Source of the DNA: Eutrigla gurnardus
Lineage: Eukaryota; Chordata; Actinopteri; Perciformes; Triglidae
Direction of reading: 5' to 3'
DNA length: 64,000 nucleotides
NCBI GenBank assembly: GCA_963514095.1
Contig: OY741269.1
Coordinates: 27,338,566-27,402,565, forward strand
Part shown: in pieces, positions 1-13,068 of the stretch
How the letters are laid out: each line of letters opens with the position of its first letter
How positions within the stretch are numbered: the stretch's first letter is position 1
The notes under the pieces: model-generated
Databases searched by the model: none
Seen by the model: only the letters and a program-made list of their open reading frames with translations
What the model was told of the DNA's origin: nothing
Translations under genes and position numbers: made by a program

Positions 1-1495
1 AGATATATGACAAAACCAAAATCTTAGAGGTTTTTTAAAAGAGATCTGAAGACAGTTCATTGCGTAATTATCGCATTTGTGACATGCATTCCATTTTTGA
101 TATCCATGTCAACTCGCGTAGTGGTTTGAAAATTCAGAAGGCAAACCGATTTGAGAAGTCTGTGATTGTGAAGGTTGGTTGGTTTATACGGGTAATAGTT
201 GGTTTCTGCAGCTTAAGACAACAAAAACAGGGTTTACTCGAGGCGGCTCTAAAAGCTGGTCAGAGTAGGGAATCAGTTATTTCTGACTCCGAAAACCTCG
301 CCGTCACGCCTGATCTGTATTGACACTCCTCTCTATAGTGCTCCTTGCACTTTTCTGCAGAAGCAATTTCATGCCGAGCTAAAATATTGCCAAATAGAAG
401 CAGGTGGCACAGAAATGACTTTTGCCCAACAAAAAGGTGGTTGATCCGTCACCGGTATGAAAACAGGTCCCCCATTTGTTAAATGTGATCCTGTAAATGC
501 TCAGCTTGGCTCCGCTCTTATGGTGGACTATCCCTGTCAACCATTCCCAGACAATTTAAGCAGAGCAAACTTTATAGGGATTCTCTCTAAAACGCGATTC
601 AGATTGGGGATGGCGGTGTGATAGAGACACCCTAACTGCTGTGTTCAGCCTGCTTGTGTGTGATATCTCTACAGCGGCCCTGCTAGAGAGTTTTTGAGAG
701 TAAACAGATGTTGTTTGTCTCTGTGATGTCGGGATTTAGCATCTCGAGGGACGCAGCGGACCTGTGCTTTCCTGTAAGCTCACGGAGGAATCAGAGATGT
801 AAATAGCTCAAACACGGTTTCATAACAAAAGTGAGACAAGAGTTGTTGTTTTCTTCTACGCTGCTGTACTTGTGGACAGTATGTTGTTGAAGTGAAACAC
901 ATATGGCTCAAAGGATGGTCTCTTTAATTGTGTAGGATGTAGACTATCATTTTCACATACAATATATATAAATACACTCTGTTTACAGATTTTCAACTTA
1001 TGCTTTTTCAAAATAAATGACCCTTTTTCTGAAAAATCAGTGTAATTCAACGTTATTTTATTTTAAAACGTTGATTAAAATGCCCCTTTTGAAGACGTGG
1101 CTATCAGAACTTACATCTGTATTACACATGGAGAAAATCTGATATAGTTTGACAGATAATCTTTAAAAATCTACAAGATTTGGCAGCCATTCTTGGACCA
1201 TCTTGCTCATTTTGATGGATACCTTGAGAAACTACTACCCACCTCTTCTTTGATATATTTTATGTTAATTTTGAGTACTAGTGATGCAACAATACATGTC
1301 ATTGTCTTGAGTTGTTACTCGTTTGTTTGTTTGTTTGTGTGTTTTTCCCTTTATTTAATTTTCTATTTTCATTTTGGCATAATTTCTTACTCCTAGTTTT
1401 TGTCTCTTTGTACTACTTGGAAAAAAAAGTAATAAAAATATTGTACAAAACAAAAAAAAAGTTGATTAAACATCAAGGTCCATGAGTTGTTGTTA
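1..1495. other. Non-coding stretch, no gene seen
   Basis: The longest open frame (60-323, 87 codons) has no recognisable domain. A short GTTT run lies at about 1321-1338 and an A-rich patch at 1421-1460. I see no splice-bounded exon or RNA gene here. Confidence 0.6.
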
Positions 1496-1721
1496 TTAAA
1501 GGTGCAGCGTACGGGATTCAGAAGATTACTATTGTAAGTATTTGCTTTGTAACGATATAGTTGAGTACCGGGTACCCTTCAGGTCAACCCTGCTAGCTCT
1601 GTCAGTAGCAGCTTGCTCTATAAGCACTGTTTGCACCATTAGCTGCAAGCTGCCGGCTCAGCTGTTGCCATGTTGAGAACCATTCAGAGACAATAGAAAT
1701 GCTCCCAATCTAAACCTTTAA
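1496..1721. mobile_element. Small TTAA-flanked MITE-like element (family A, complete copy)
   Basis: The segment starts TTAAAGGT and ends ACCTTTAA, giving an 8-bp terminal inverted repeat that includes the TTAA tetranucleotide typical of piggyBac-type insertion. It is 226 bp long and has no coding potential. Its right end, read on the minus strand, matches the start of a second copy at 34556, sharing TTAAAGGT, an ATTTCTATT core and TCTCAACATGGC. Assignment to piggyBac is inferred from the TTAA ends only; a decayed element of another class is possible. Confidence 0.5.
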
Positions 1722-2413
1722 TACAAGATAGACAAATAATGTATTCATAATGTCAGCCTTTGTGCCGTGATTGTTTAACTGGTCCAGGTACTAAAGTACT
1801 TCAATGAATAGCAAATATATTGTTTAAGGGGAAAACCCATTGCGAAGACGCTATGTGAAGTTTCAAATTATGTATTTGATAATTCTTTGTGATAGAAAGG
1901 GGACGCCTATATAGATGATAGAAGGAAGGTACGTAAATAGCACGAAAAGGCGTCTTCCCCTCCACTTTAATTGTCCTATCATCGTTAGCCAGCGTAGAAC
2001 ACTGACAGCCTATCTGTGCTGTCAAACCCTGAATCCCCAAGGAAGAGCTTCCCTGTGTGGCTACTGGATCTGGCAAGCACACATCAGTATACTCAAACGA
2101 AAAGCCTGAAATGTCAAGGACCAAAGGAATGAGGGGAAAATGAAACGGAGGGGGGAAGACATAGATAAAAAAAAAAAAAGACAGAGAGGAGTGGAAGTTT
2201 CGTGTATAATGAGCAGTTGGAATGTGAGGATTGCTGAATTAATCAGACTGCTAGAGCTCATACAAAGTAGGCAGAATGCTTTTCATGTGACAAATGTGTA
2301 ATTAAGAATGATTTTATAACCCCCCTCCCATACACACACACACACACACACACACACCCCCCTTGATGGACTAGAGGTGGGTGGGAGAAGCACAGCATTT
2401 GTGTGCTTCCCTG

Positions 2414-2447
<34 letters not shown>

Positions 2448-3932
2448 GAGAGTGTGTACAAGTATGAGAGTGAGATGAGATGGAGGCTTTAATTACAGTC
2501 CTATTAGAATAACACCAGCCCCCATCACCGACTGATGCTGAGTGATAGCATGAGATGTTTTCATTTTTGGCGTCTAGCCTTTTATTTTGTCTTTTAGATT
2601 TGACACCATATTTTTTCTGCCAAAACATGTGGATTTTATAGTGTTTTTTTTTTTTCAGCCCACATGCACACTATATTAATTTTGACTTTTTTTTTTATCA
2701 GCAACAGCAGTGATGGTTGATCGCTAGCTTTGGAAAGCCTACTCATTTGGTTTTACTCACTGTGGTCACGTTTTTGTTTCCCGCTCCAAAAATATAGTGA
2801 TAATGCTGAGTCCTACACTTCATCATTAAAGATAATTAAATATTTTTTTTTATACTAACCATGCATAATCACCTATAATCACCCTGTAGTTGGAGCTGCA
2901 CATAGAAAATGGTTCTCAATTAATTTAAATAACTCCCAGACTCATCTGGCTTTAGGTTTTCCTCCCTAAAATGAAATTGGGTGTGTTCAGCCACTGTTAC
3001 CCATATTAATCATATCAGTGGTTACGTTATACCTCAGTTATGTTTATTCTTCTTCTCTGCTTATTGCAGCATTTCCTTATTGACTCGTATTATCTCTGTG
3101 CTGGGCTTTTCGGCTACCATGTAAAAGAAAATGTGAAATCAAATTGAATTAATTCGGCACTTACAGTTTATTTCATCATCTTTTCTTTCAATCTTTTGAT
3201 ATTTGCCAATAACAATGCTAATATATATTCTCCAAACAGTGGTTCTGACAAAGCAGGAAGGTCACTGTGGAATTACCATGTATATCAGACAAAAGATTTA
3301 TAGATTGAATTGTGCGAGTATAATAAACTTTTTTTGTCCTGTGGTGGGTATCTGCCTTTTCACTTTTAAAATGTTAATATTGTTATGACTAACGTTAAAT
3401 TAAGGTCGAAATGACCCTGAAATTATCATTTTCATTCACCATCTGATTTGCTTTGACATGAAGTTCAGGTGAGATTTAATGTCACAAAGGACCATTTCAA
3501 TTTTAAAAGTGCAGCGTAAAAAGGAATGGAAAAAAGATGGTCACTATAATTCGCCGAAGATGAAGTCGATAGATTTGAGCAGCAGCACTTTTTGTTTTGT
3601 TGAACCGTTGAGCCCATACTGTAGAAACGGGTTGGGTTACATTCTGGTTTTGGATGTTCTCTCCATGCAGCTCGGTGCAAAACGCTGGTTTGTCCTTTTC
3701 TGTGTGTCGGGTGCAGGTTTTGAATGATCAAGATATCATATTTTTAATATACACCCAGTCAATTCTATGCTATTTGCACACAATTTCCAGGCATTAACCA
3801 CTGAAGTTAGCCTCTCACCTGTGTGCTCACAAATTACTTTATTACCTGAATGTAATGATATAGGAATGTATGCATTCATATTGGTGTCTGAAAGGCTTAT
3901 TTTTCCATATCTGTTGTAGACAAATAGTCATA

Positions 3933-3933
<1 letters not shown>
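1722..3933. other. Non-coding stretch with simple repeats
   Basis: Apart from the AC/TG pair at 2332-2444 and short A or T runs (2167-2179, 2645-2657), this is A+T-rich DNA without recognisable exons. Open frames here are short or run through microsatellite. Confidence 0.5.
2332..2444. repeat. Inverted microsatellite pair (AC)n ... (TG)n
   Basis: An (AC)n run at 2332-2358 is followed 57 bp later by a (TG)n run at 2416-2444. The two arrays are reverse complements and could pair as a hairpin. Open frames of 67-85 codons across them are repeat read-through. Confidence 0.9.

Positions 3934-3979
<46 letters not shown>
3934..3979. repeat. (TG)n microsatellite
   Basis: Uninterrupted TG dinucleotides over about 46 bp. 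Confidence 0.97.
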
Positions 3980-4696
3980 GCTGGTGCAGCAGAGCCCCGG
4001 CTGTCCGTCATCAACCCAACTGCATTAACCTCGGCCTCTGTGCCTGCAGGGCCCACCACTTCCATTTCTCTGCAACAAATACAGGTCCTGGCCTGGGGCA
4101 CCCTGGCAGCCAGCATAGTTAATGACTTATTTACTGTTTAATGGCTGTATACCGCACCACAACAACAATTAATGAGAAAAAAAAAAACACATTCACAAGC
4201 AGTGGGGGAGCAAGGTGGTGGAGGTTATTTCCTCCTAACTTTATCTGAGCTCTGCCTTCTGCTCCAGCCTGATAAACTCCTGCACACCTTACCTGGAGAC
4301 AGACAGGCTGACAGCTAAGAGGACAGCTATACTTTAGCTGTACACACTCTGGGAGGGGAAAAAATAGCTTGGATTGACCTTATTTTCAACAAAATCTTTC
4401 TATTCTAGTCTGTTATTCTGGTTTGAAACAAACCGTCCAGTCACTGTGTGTCCTTGTTCTAATGAAATTATTGATCTTCCCTGTTGCGTTTTCAAACTTG
4501 GCCAATGAAAAATGTGAAACTCAACTGAAAATGTATCTTTTTTTTTCATCCTATCCTCGTGTTTTCCCACCATTGTCCACCCCCACCTCTCTTTTTCTTT
4601 CCCACAATCCCTTTCTGCCGTTCTCTGTTGTTCTCTCCAGCACTCTTTAGCCTTGTGAATACCATCGCTCAAGCAGTGAGCTGTTGCAGGCACTTT

Positions 4697-4717
4697 GTTG
4701 CTGACCATGGTGCTGAA
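4697..4717 (-). promoter_or_regulatory. RE1/NRSE-like REST binding site
   Basis: On the minus strand the site begins TTCAGCACCATGGTCAG. The REST consensus begins TTCAGCACCATGGACAG, so 16 of the first 17 positions and 18 of the 21-position consensus agree, with canonical spacing between half-sites. REST silences neuronal genes in non-neuronal cells. Occupancy is inferred; nearby genes are outside the window. Confidence 0.5.
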
Positions 4718-7216
4718 AGCCTCCTGCCTTCCAATTGCCAGAGTGTTCATTTCATGGTTCATATACCCTGTTCTCCATTTGTCAGAGTGCCGTTAGCCCC
4801 CACGCTTATTTCTTTAACCCCTTCCATTACAAATAATAACAAATCAAATGCACATTTGTTTCACCCAGCAGTCACAGCTCTCCAGCCACTGTCGGGCTTT
4901 AAATTAAGGCGTTGGCATGTGTGACATGTTGGCTGAGTTGGGCGGGGAACACGTCGCATGGAGTTTTTCAGATTGAGTTTTCGTCGTGCCGTTTTGTGCT
5001 GCTGTGTTGTTTTCTGAAGTCTAATTATGTTGCGCTTTTACCGGTGTGCCTTCCTTGTTTGTGGCGCGTGTGAGCCATTTAAAAAAAAAAAAGAGCAACA
5101 TGCCGTCTTCAAACCCCCTTTGCTTGTGAACATGCTTGTTCTGTCATTTCCCATACTCAGTCACCACAGTCATTTGTAAGCTGGTGTGCTGCCTCCGTCT
5201 GGCCACGTGAGGTTTCCCATGAAAACGCTGTCCATATGTGACAGAAAATGAAAACAACTCTTTTTGGCTATTAAGTATTTCTGCCATTTAGCACTTCTGT
5301 TGGTGACTTTAATAAAAAATAATGTTTTGTTATGATTGCTCAAACTGTCACTATAACCTGATAGTTATTTGAGAATGCCTCCTTTTAGTGCTCCTAATGG
5401 TGTTTGCTAAATTACACCGTGCCGTGAAAAATAAGCAATCAGGGCCGAGGAGTCTTTAACACAGATGTCAATCAACTCCGATCAATCCGTCAAACGGCAG
5501 TGCTGAGCTAAAATATTAGGATTTTTTAAAAATGTTTTACTGTTCAGCCGTAAAATTAAAACGTTTTTTACTCGGACATCACGTTAAAAACAATCAAGCC
5601 GAAACCAAGGCCCACCAGCCCGGGAGCAAACCTTTTCATTTTACACTAAAATATGTTTCTGAAAACCTTAAGCAATGTATTTAGAGCATCATATAGAGTC
5701 ATATTTAACTCGAGAAACTTGGAGAAGCCTGATTCACAGCTGATCCGTCTTATTTCTGACTGTCAAAATTAAGTGACAATTTGAGCAAATGTGACAAGAA
5801 AGTTCTTTTTGATTAAAGAAACCAACTGTAGCTTTTATAATGTGCTTTAAATTGTGTAAGTAGCTGTTTGACTGGTGGTAACAACAAACCCACAGAAAAT
5901 TAGCATTTCCAAGTGGATTTCATCCATGTGTGGAGTCTTTAATGTTGTTTACATACATAGTCACAGGTTTTCTTGTTGAAGGTGTCATTTTTTAACCTTC
6001 ATTTCCACATCATAAAGAGTAAAACAGGGCTTTTCTATCTCTAGCTTAAGTATTGGTGTGTACGACCTTCAAGGCACGAGGCTACAGAAGCAGGGTGTCG
6101 TATTTATTGTCAAGGTTAAATACGAGATATTCATATTCTTTTACCTAAACTGTAGTTTCACCTCCACAGCTAGTTACTTCTCTTTCATTCTCTTTTTTTT
6201 ATTCCCTTTGATGTCCTTCATTTAGAGCGCCGCCTGTTTTGGTTCCAAATTGTCCTTCATGCCAAGCTGGATTTGTGAGCGCTGCTATGCCAGACGCTAA
6301 GTAAATGTGTTTTTCAATCTATCTGCTCCCCGACCGTCCCACTCTCTCCCTTCTCCCTCTGCCTCCAGTCCCCTGTGTTTTTAGGACAATCTCTGCGTCT
6401 CCTCATCTTTTGCCTGCCTTCCTACCTGACTGCCTATTGCCCTTGCCACCACCACCCCCTCTACCCCCCCAGCCCCCGATAAATAACCCTGCACCTCTCT
6501 GGCCCTCAGCTCTACTGGCTGTTGCTGGAGCACATTTGTTAAAATATCACCTGCTGTAGAGGGGAAATTGATACTGCTGAAATGTGCTCTGGGCAATAGA
6601 GTTTTTGTCGCGTTAAAATGCCACAACACAGACAGTTGTAGGAAAGTTCAGGATTGTAGCAACAAAAACAACTCAGTTGTTCTTTAAAAATGAAAAGCTG
6701 CCCCGACTTTCTTGTTCAAAAGCTGGAACTAAACGTTGGGTCAGACAGTTAATTACATAGTAGACACAAAAACAAACGGCTAAATAATATTTGTTAAATT
6801 TCTCATTCACACGGTTCCCTCGCTCTTCAACAGGAGTTGTTATTTTAAAATATAGAAATAGAGATTAAATTGTGCCTTTTAAAAAAAAATACACACAAAA
6901 GAGTCCCACATCTCTGCAGCAGGCGAGCTGGGCTTTGAAAAAAAAAAAAGAAGAAACTTCATTAAAATATGAAAAACAGTTTAGTCTCTTTGGTTCTACT
7001 CCATTGCTCCAAAAACAGGCCAATGATCAGATGAGACATCCCCAGATGACCAGGTAAGAGGAAGAAGCAAAAGTTCCTCTCTGAAATCTGCCATTATCCA
7101 GATGGCACCATTAGCGATTAAGCCAGAACATTTCTCCCCTCTTATAATTGACTCCATAGGCTATTAGGCAGGTTGGCACTAGGCGAGGTCCACTGGTGCA
7201 CACTCCAGATGTTCTC

Positions 7217-7217
<1 letters not shown>
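4718..7217. other. Non-coding stretch
   Basis: A+T-rich DNA with pyrimidine-rich patches (4555-4650, 6180-6480). The 4559-4924 frame (121 codons) is low-complexity and unrecognised. No structured RNA or transposon end was identified. Confidence 0.5.

Positions 7218-7261
<44 letters not shown>
7218..7261. repeat. (TG)n microsatellite
   Basis: About 22 TG units, followed by a G-rich patch (GAGGGGAGGGGAGAGGG). Confidence 0.97.
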
Positions 7262-7264
<3 letters not shown>

Positions 7265-8769
7265 GGAGGGGAGAGGGTTTGGCTGTTGTTGTGGGTGCTT
7301 GTGGTGGGTCCAGGGCTGCCTACAGATGGACATGGGGCTGGGTGGGTGCTGAGAATAAGTCACATTCAATTATATCAATGTCTCTATCAGTTCTCAGTCT
7401 CTCTCCCTCTCTTCCTCCATCTCTCTATCTCCCGGCCTGTCTCTCTTTCCTCCAGCCTTGGGGGAAGAAAGATTAAAGTGTTCTGTTTTCTGTGCAAGAT
7501 CGTTGTCTCTGCTTTTTGGGGTTTATCTGGAGATTAAATTATCTCTCATCCGTTGTCTGTCGTGTGTGTGTAAGCAAAGTGATGTTTGGCAGACGTTGTT
7601 AAGTACCGTTGCTTTTATTAAACTACAAATAACGCTGAGAGACTTACTGCCGGTTCTGTTTGTTTGCTAAACTGCCTCTCCGTTCGCTCTCTAACATACT
7701 GTTCAGGCAGATGGGCCGGGCCGTTCTCAAATTTAACACTTTATTTTTGCTTTAAATATTTATCGAGTTACTTTTCCCAAATATTTATCAGTCACTTTAA
7801 GAAATCCACTGCACAGCACTTATTTAAAAAGAAAAACAGGTCACTTTTAAAGGTTGTTTTCACTCCCGTTATTTCCATATCCTTGGAGTCGAGTTTTCAT
7901 TCAGACAAACATTATGACTGGTGTGTTATGTAAGCAATGTAGCATTTAAAATGCTACTTTTTTTTAAAGAAAGTTATCTTCCCCTCAACTGACTTAAGCA
8001 GTTGACTGTCCTACAGTTATTACAGACAAGTGAACTAACCGCAGACACATTCACGGTCTGACGACAGTGACAGCAGTTCAGCAGCTGTAGAATGAATATA
8101 GGAGAGTGAATATTTGGCTTTTTTTTATTCGTCTCAGCTGGGTTTCCCATACACTGCTATATGTTAAGTACTAGTATGTTATTCCATTTTAAATATCCTT
8201 GGGAAAGGTTCAGGTTTCAGAAGCCCACTACGCAGGCAGCGAATATGTTCTTAGAGCCATATTTAGAGTTACAGAAAATGAATATATCAGCTTTCTCATG
8301 TACCTCCCTAACTCAAACCACAGGCCCAGATATCCACGGCGCCTTGGAGAGCAGCAGAAGGAGAGAATTTCCAGATCTGGCGCTGTAGCAGGCATGAAAA
8401 GGCTTTTTAAAACGTGTTTGTATTACATTACTGAATGGACTTTCAGTAATCCTTTTATAGCTAAAAAAAGAGCTAAAAAGCCATTAATTATTTATCTCCC
8501 CATGGCTGGTGGTAAGGAGGAGAGGCGCTCTAGGGTTTCCATCAGCTATTAGTAAACAAATCAATGCTGCAGGCTGAGCTCCTTGTCAGTACAGAGCCAT
8601 CTGCCCTTTACCATGACTTTGAGGTGAAAGCCAGAAATGGACCTACATGACACATGACACCGCCTCTTGAGGATGGAGAAGGCATGTGGAAAGGAAAATG
8701 AAAGTTTGCTACGGGGGGGTGTTTCAGTAATAAATCGAGTTTGGAAAACTTATGCGGGAGTCTTAAAAC
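7262..8769. other. Non-coding stretch
   Basis: Pyrimidine-rich tract near 7395-7455, then A+T-rich sequence. The 8199-8552 frame (117 codons) has no recognisable motif. The mixed-composition segment 8200-8400 could be conserved non-coding DNA, but I cannot test this. Confidence 0.45.
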
Positions 8770-9210
8770 CCCTGTCCCTCTGCGAGAGCGACGCTTAATT
8801 CATTCACGACATCAATCTAATTTGTGGGAACAGTTGTAGCTACATTACTACCCCGGCCCGGTCGCTTCGACACATTACGCCTCTGTGAGCAGACACTCCC
8901 GAATTTGTCACGTCCCGCCCCAACAATAGGTATTTGATGTAATCAAACAGCGCAGTTTGAAGCCCCTAATCCAATTTATTTGGCAAGATACATTGTAATT
9001 TGGTATCACCGTAATTATGAACTGAATTGTGAACTGTCTGTAAGGGAATTGAATTAGCCGGCAGAAGAAGAGTAATATGATTGGGAACTGTGAGAAATCA
9101 ATACAGCGCTGCTTGTCATCTCAACGTTGACCTGAATCCTGCCTGAATGTGGATCTTTGGGGGATTCAGCTTAATTCAATCTGGTGGCGCTAACACGCTC
9201 CCTGTCCCCT
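8770..9210. promoter_or_regulatory. Candidate conserved non-coding block rich in homeodomain-type motifs
   Basis: Balanced-composition, non-repetitive DNA with many core homeodomain-type words (CTTAATTCAT, CCTAATCCAATT, GTAATTTGG, GTAATTATGA, GAATTGAATTAG) and no long open frame. This texture is typical of vertebrate developmental enhancers, but motif density alone is weak evidence. Conservation across fish genomes would decide. Confidence 0.3.
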
Positions 9211-11813
9211 CCGCACGGTTGACAACAGCTCTGTCTTGATTTAGGCTGCCGGGCAGGAGCCCTGCTGGGAGGGAGCCTCGCTTTCTGGAAAGTACCTGCA
9301 GTTTGATTCTATCCGTCTGAAACGCACAGACGACGCCTCAAACCTGCACAGCCCCGCACATCGTTACCGCCGCCACGGAAACGAACATGCTGTCGACTGC
9401 AGTTTAGTCCATGTGACAAAGTTTTGAATAATAAAGCCAGCTCAGACAGCTCCGTGATGTGCACTTCATCACAGCGTATGACAAACAGCCCTTCCACACA
9501 CCCTCAGCCGCGTTGACAAATGGTTCGACGGTCGGAGCGTACAGAGATTCTCGTCCTCGTGGGTGCAGCCCACCAGTGATGGCTCCGCCCTGATGGAGGT
9601 AGAGCAGCCCGAAGAGAGGCGGTTAATGCTGCAACTGCAGCAAGCGCCGCAGCGGCCGCTCACTCTGATGGATGAGGCAGGAAGAGCCGGAGCTCGGGGT
9701 GGAGTTGTGTGCGGATGCTGAGTAAGAAAGACGTTGTTTAACCGGCCGATAACTCCAGGATCAGAAGCCATTTATCTCTTGATTTTTATTTACTGTACAG
9801 TCATTTATTTAATTCTGCCTAGTAATTATAATTTTTCTTTTTTAGGAAAGTTCCATTAGTTGATAGTAAAGGGCCACCATTCAGCTGTCTTTGTTTAAGG
9901 GAAAGCAGCTTGCATATCGTATTGCTCTATTGAGCGCCTTCCATTCCGATATGTTCTACAGCGTTCTCCATGGACCCTGATAAGAACTTGATAGCAAGCT
10001 CTTCAGTGCTTCAGTACAGATCTCCCCATGGTTTTATCTTTTCAGATAAGCACACAGGTAATCAGAGTTGAGAGGAAAGAGCACCTCTAATGCCGAGGAC
10101 ACTCCAAGGTCATCGCGTGTCGTCACGTTAAATGAAAGCATCTTTCGTTATTTCTGTTTCATTTATGTCATCGGTGGAACTCAGCTGCTGTCTAGACTGT
10201 GTCCCGCCAACACATCTGGCCTGCGAAATACTGGCACATTCTTTCAATTCATTTTTTACATGTTTTGTTTGAGTGAGTCAGATTCGATTGTGCACATTGT
10301 GCCGTTTGTTAGGGAAGCTTGTAAAGGTTATACAGCCCGGTGAAAGGCTATCTCATTCACCAACAACAGAGGGGGGAGCATGTCCCTGGAGCCAGCTGCA
10401 GAATGGACTCAGGAAACAAATAGCTCTTCCTGTCTTGTTATTTGGGATGCAGTGATAAGGTGGGCCGGCGCATGCTGAAGGGTGATTACTGGGGGTGTCT
10501 TTTAACAGACTTCCTGGCGATGACCAGCCGTTACAGTTATGCATACTTATTGTACCGCGCCGGCATTGTGACCAGCACCTCACCCTTTCGCCGCATCACC
10601 TGCTGCACCCTGATTCACTGAGCTATGTCTGTCTTGACACCTACTTAATTCCCACGGGTTATTGCGGATCCCTTTCCACTTTAGTGTGTGTGTGTGTGTG
10701 TGTGTGCATGCATGTGTGTGGAGGGGAAGCAGAGGGATATCATTGCTAGCCTGGGAGAAGGGGAAAAAGCTATTCAACAGGGGCGCCCATGGTGGCAAAC
10801 CCATTTCCAATAATGTCCTCTTTCTGCAACAACAATTGTGTTTAACCCCAACGGCTTCAGCTGCCAACTATTTGTCATCCCACCTCCTCCCTCCCTCGAC
10901 TCCCTCCCCCTGCCTTCGCATGCACAGGCAGTAGCAATGGAAGTGTGGTTCATGACTGCATGCCGCATAAGTCGTATGACTCATATTAGCGCTCCTGTTT
11001 GAGGAAATGACGTGGAAATGGTCGGACCGTCTGCTCTCCAAGTGTATGATGTGGCCTCCACAGAGTGATAAGTCACCCAAGTTGCATTGTTGCACTTCCG
11101 TTTCTCATGTATCAAAGTCAATGGGTTTTTGTGAATTACTTTTTTGTTGAATGCCTGAAATAAGGTCTGTGGTTTTCACGAGCTTAATAGAGTTTAACCT
11201 TTTGTTCTATATTAGAAAATACGTCAATATCTTGTGACTTCTGAAGCTTTATCTTTAAAAGTGACTAAATGAGACTGCAAAATGTCATCACGATGAATAC
11301 TCCAACTTTACAGCCTTGTTGTTTCTAAAGTATAATCATAACTTTATGGGCTAACGTCAGCTTTTTACTCCTGCTGATTGCATTCACGCATCTAAATCAG
11401 AAAAATGTTAAAAGTTATCGAAAACTTTCTTCAACAATCCAAAATAGAAATGGAGAAAACCCCCTTTTTGCAAACGGAACTAGCGCGATGCTAACTCCTG
11501 GGGTACAAAATTAGAAACTACTATCTCAAACGAAAGTATGAACTTTGTGTAGTTTTCTGAGTTTTATTCTTCTGTTAATATCCTACCTTAATTCATGCAA
11601 GCTGTGCAGTTTTCCTCCTATTAAAAGCATGAATGGAAATGTTGTGGTGTCTATCCGTCCCTTCATATTTCTCTCTTTTATTCCTTTATCTCTCTTTCCC
11701 CCTGCACCTCTCTCTAATCTCTCTTCCAACCCCCCCACTCCCAGTGTCCCCGTGCTGGGGAGCTGCATGTGGAGGTGATTTATCTGTGGCACTCACTGAG
11801 ATCCCAATGCAGT

Positions 11814-11814
<1 letters not shown>
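9211..11814. other. Non-coding stretch
   Basis: G+C rises around 9300-9760 without an exon I can recognise. A short (TG)n run lies at 10684-10706 and a pyrimidine tract at 11660-11750. The 11460-11520 segment (TAGCGCGATGCTAACTCC) resembles text seen in dispersed fish repeats, but no ends are visible. Confidence 0.45.

Positions 11815-11870
<56 letters not shown>
11815..11870. repeat. (AC)n microsatellite
   Basis: 56 bp of uninterrupted AC, with shorter AC runs at 11889-11900 and 11997-12006. Confidence 0.97.
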
Positions 11871-11873
<3 letters not shown>

Positions 11874-11900
11874 CACAGACGTATGAAACACACACACACA

Positions 11901-12744
11901 GGTAAGGCTGCAGCTGTGATATATTTTAATTACAGTTTTAGTCAGAAGTAATTAAGGTTTCATATCTAGAGGGACCGCTCAATATCTATCCTGCAACACA
12001 CACACATGCGTGTGTGCACACACTCCCGAACATACACACACGTACAGAAGGCACGCCACCCTGTTTCCTGTCTTTGTGCCACAATTGCTGTGAGATTTTG
12101 TGTTTTCTGTTCAGTGCTTTTCTCTTACTGAAGTTTATAATGTTGTTTTACTGGCAGGGAAATTCCCCCAAAAAGTTTGAGTGCAACAATGTTTGAACTT
12201 CACATAATCAAACAGTAGTTTATGACAGAACATTAAATGTTAAGTGATGCTTCAAATGTGTATCAAAAGGACTCGGAGTCATTTGAAATATGTGCGTACC
12301 GTCGCGTTTCAGTACAGATCCAAACACAATTAGCTATCACACTTGACTTTGATGAGTATAAAGATGTTTTCTGCAGCACCGGATGAATAAAAAACAAAAA
12401 CGTCTTAGAATGTGAACAAACAGTTGTTGCCAACAAAATAGTTTTGGCGCTCGGTAAGTGTTAGATACACAGACATATTTATTATTTCATGAGATGGGTA
12501 ACATAATTCACAATCAGTATCACACGTGCATCCACTTTTCTTTTCTTTTTTGGGGGGGTTTTGGCACAACAGGGGTTTTGAATGTGATGTGCTGGATTGA
12601 AGGAACCGTGGTGAGAAGGAGGAGAATGCGGAAGGATGAGTTGTGAGGAAACAGGCTTAGCACCGTAAGCTCAGTTGAAGAACAGATTCTGGAGCTGTGA
12701 GACAGTGACGGGGGGCAGGGGGCTGAAAGTTGGTGGAGGATTGA

Positions 12745-12746
<2 letters not shown>
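11901..12746. other. Non-coding stretch
   Basis: No exon, RNA gene or transposon terminus recognised. A G-rich patch precedes the AT array (12708-12740). Confidence 0.5.

Positions 12747-12776
<30 letters not shown>
12747..12776. repeat. (AT)n microsatellite, left half of a split array
   Basis: A 30-bp AT run ends exactly where the MITE begins at 12777. AT dinucleotides resume at 13052-13068 on the other side, so the element landed inside an AT array. Confidence 0.9.
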
Positions 12777-12779
<3 letters not shown>

Positions 12780-13051
12780 GGGTGAGTATTGGCAAGAACC
12801 TCACGATACATATCACGATACTTTGGTCACGATACGTATCACGATATCACGATATTGCGATATAAATAAAGATGAAAACACAAGTACCTGTATATGTACA
12901 TCAGATTATATTGATCAGAGGACAAATTGAGTCAAAACTATTTCATTCAAAACAGCCTCTCCATTTTATTAATTCCCATGAAATTCACTGGAATATTGAA
13001 AATTGAAAGTATCACGATATATTGCTGTATCAATATTTTTACCCATCTCTA
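12777..13051 (-). mobile_element. hAT-like MITE, copy 1 (275 bp)
   Basis: Starts TAGGGGTGAGTA and ends TACCCATCTCTA, a decayed form of the terminal inverted repeat TAGGGGTG...CACCCCTA. It shares its interior with the copies at 14284, 39604 and 54714, including the CATTTTATTAATTCCCATG segment. Orientation is opposite to the copies at 15282, 39604 and 54714. It carries one to two units of the CACGATAC-type subrepeat. The target duplication cannot be read because it sits in (AT)n. It is non-autonomous and has no coding frame. Confidence 0.85.
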
Positions 13052-13068
13052 ATATATATATATATATA

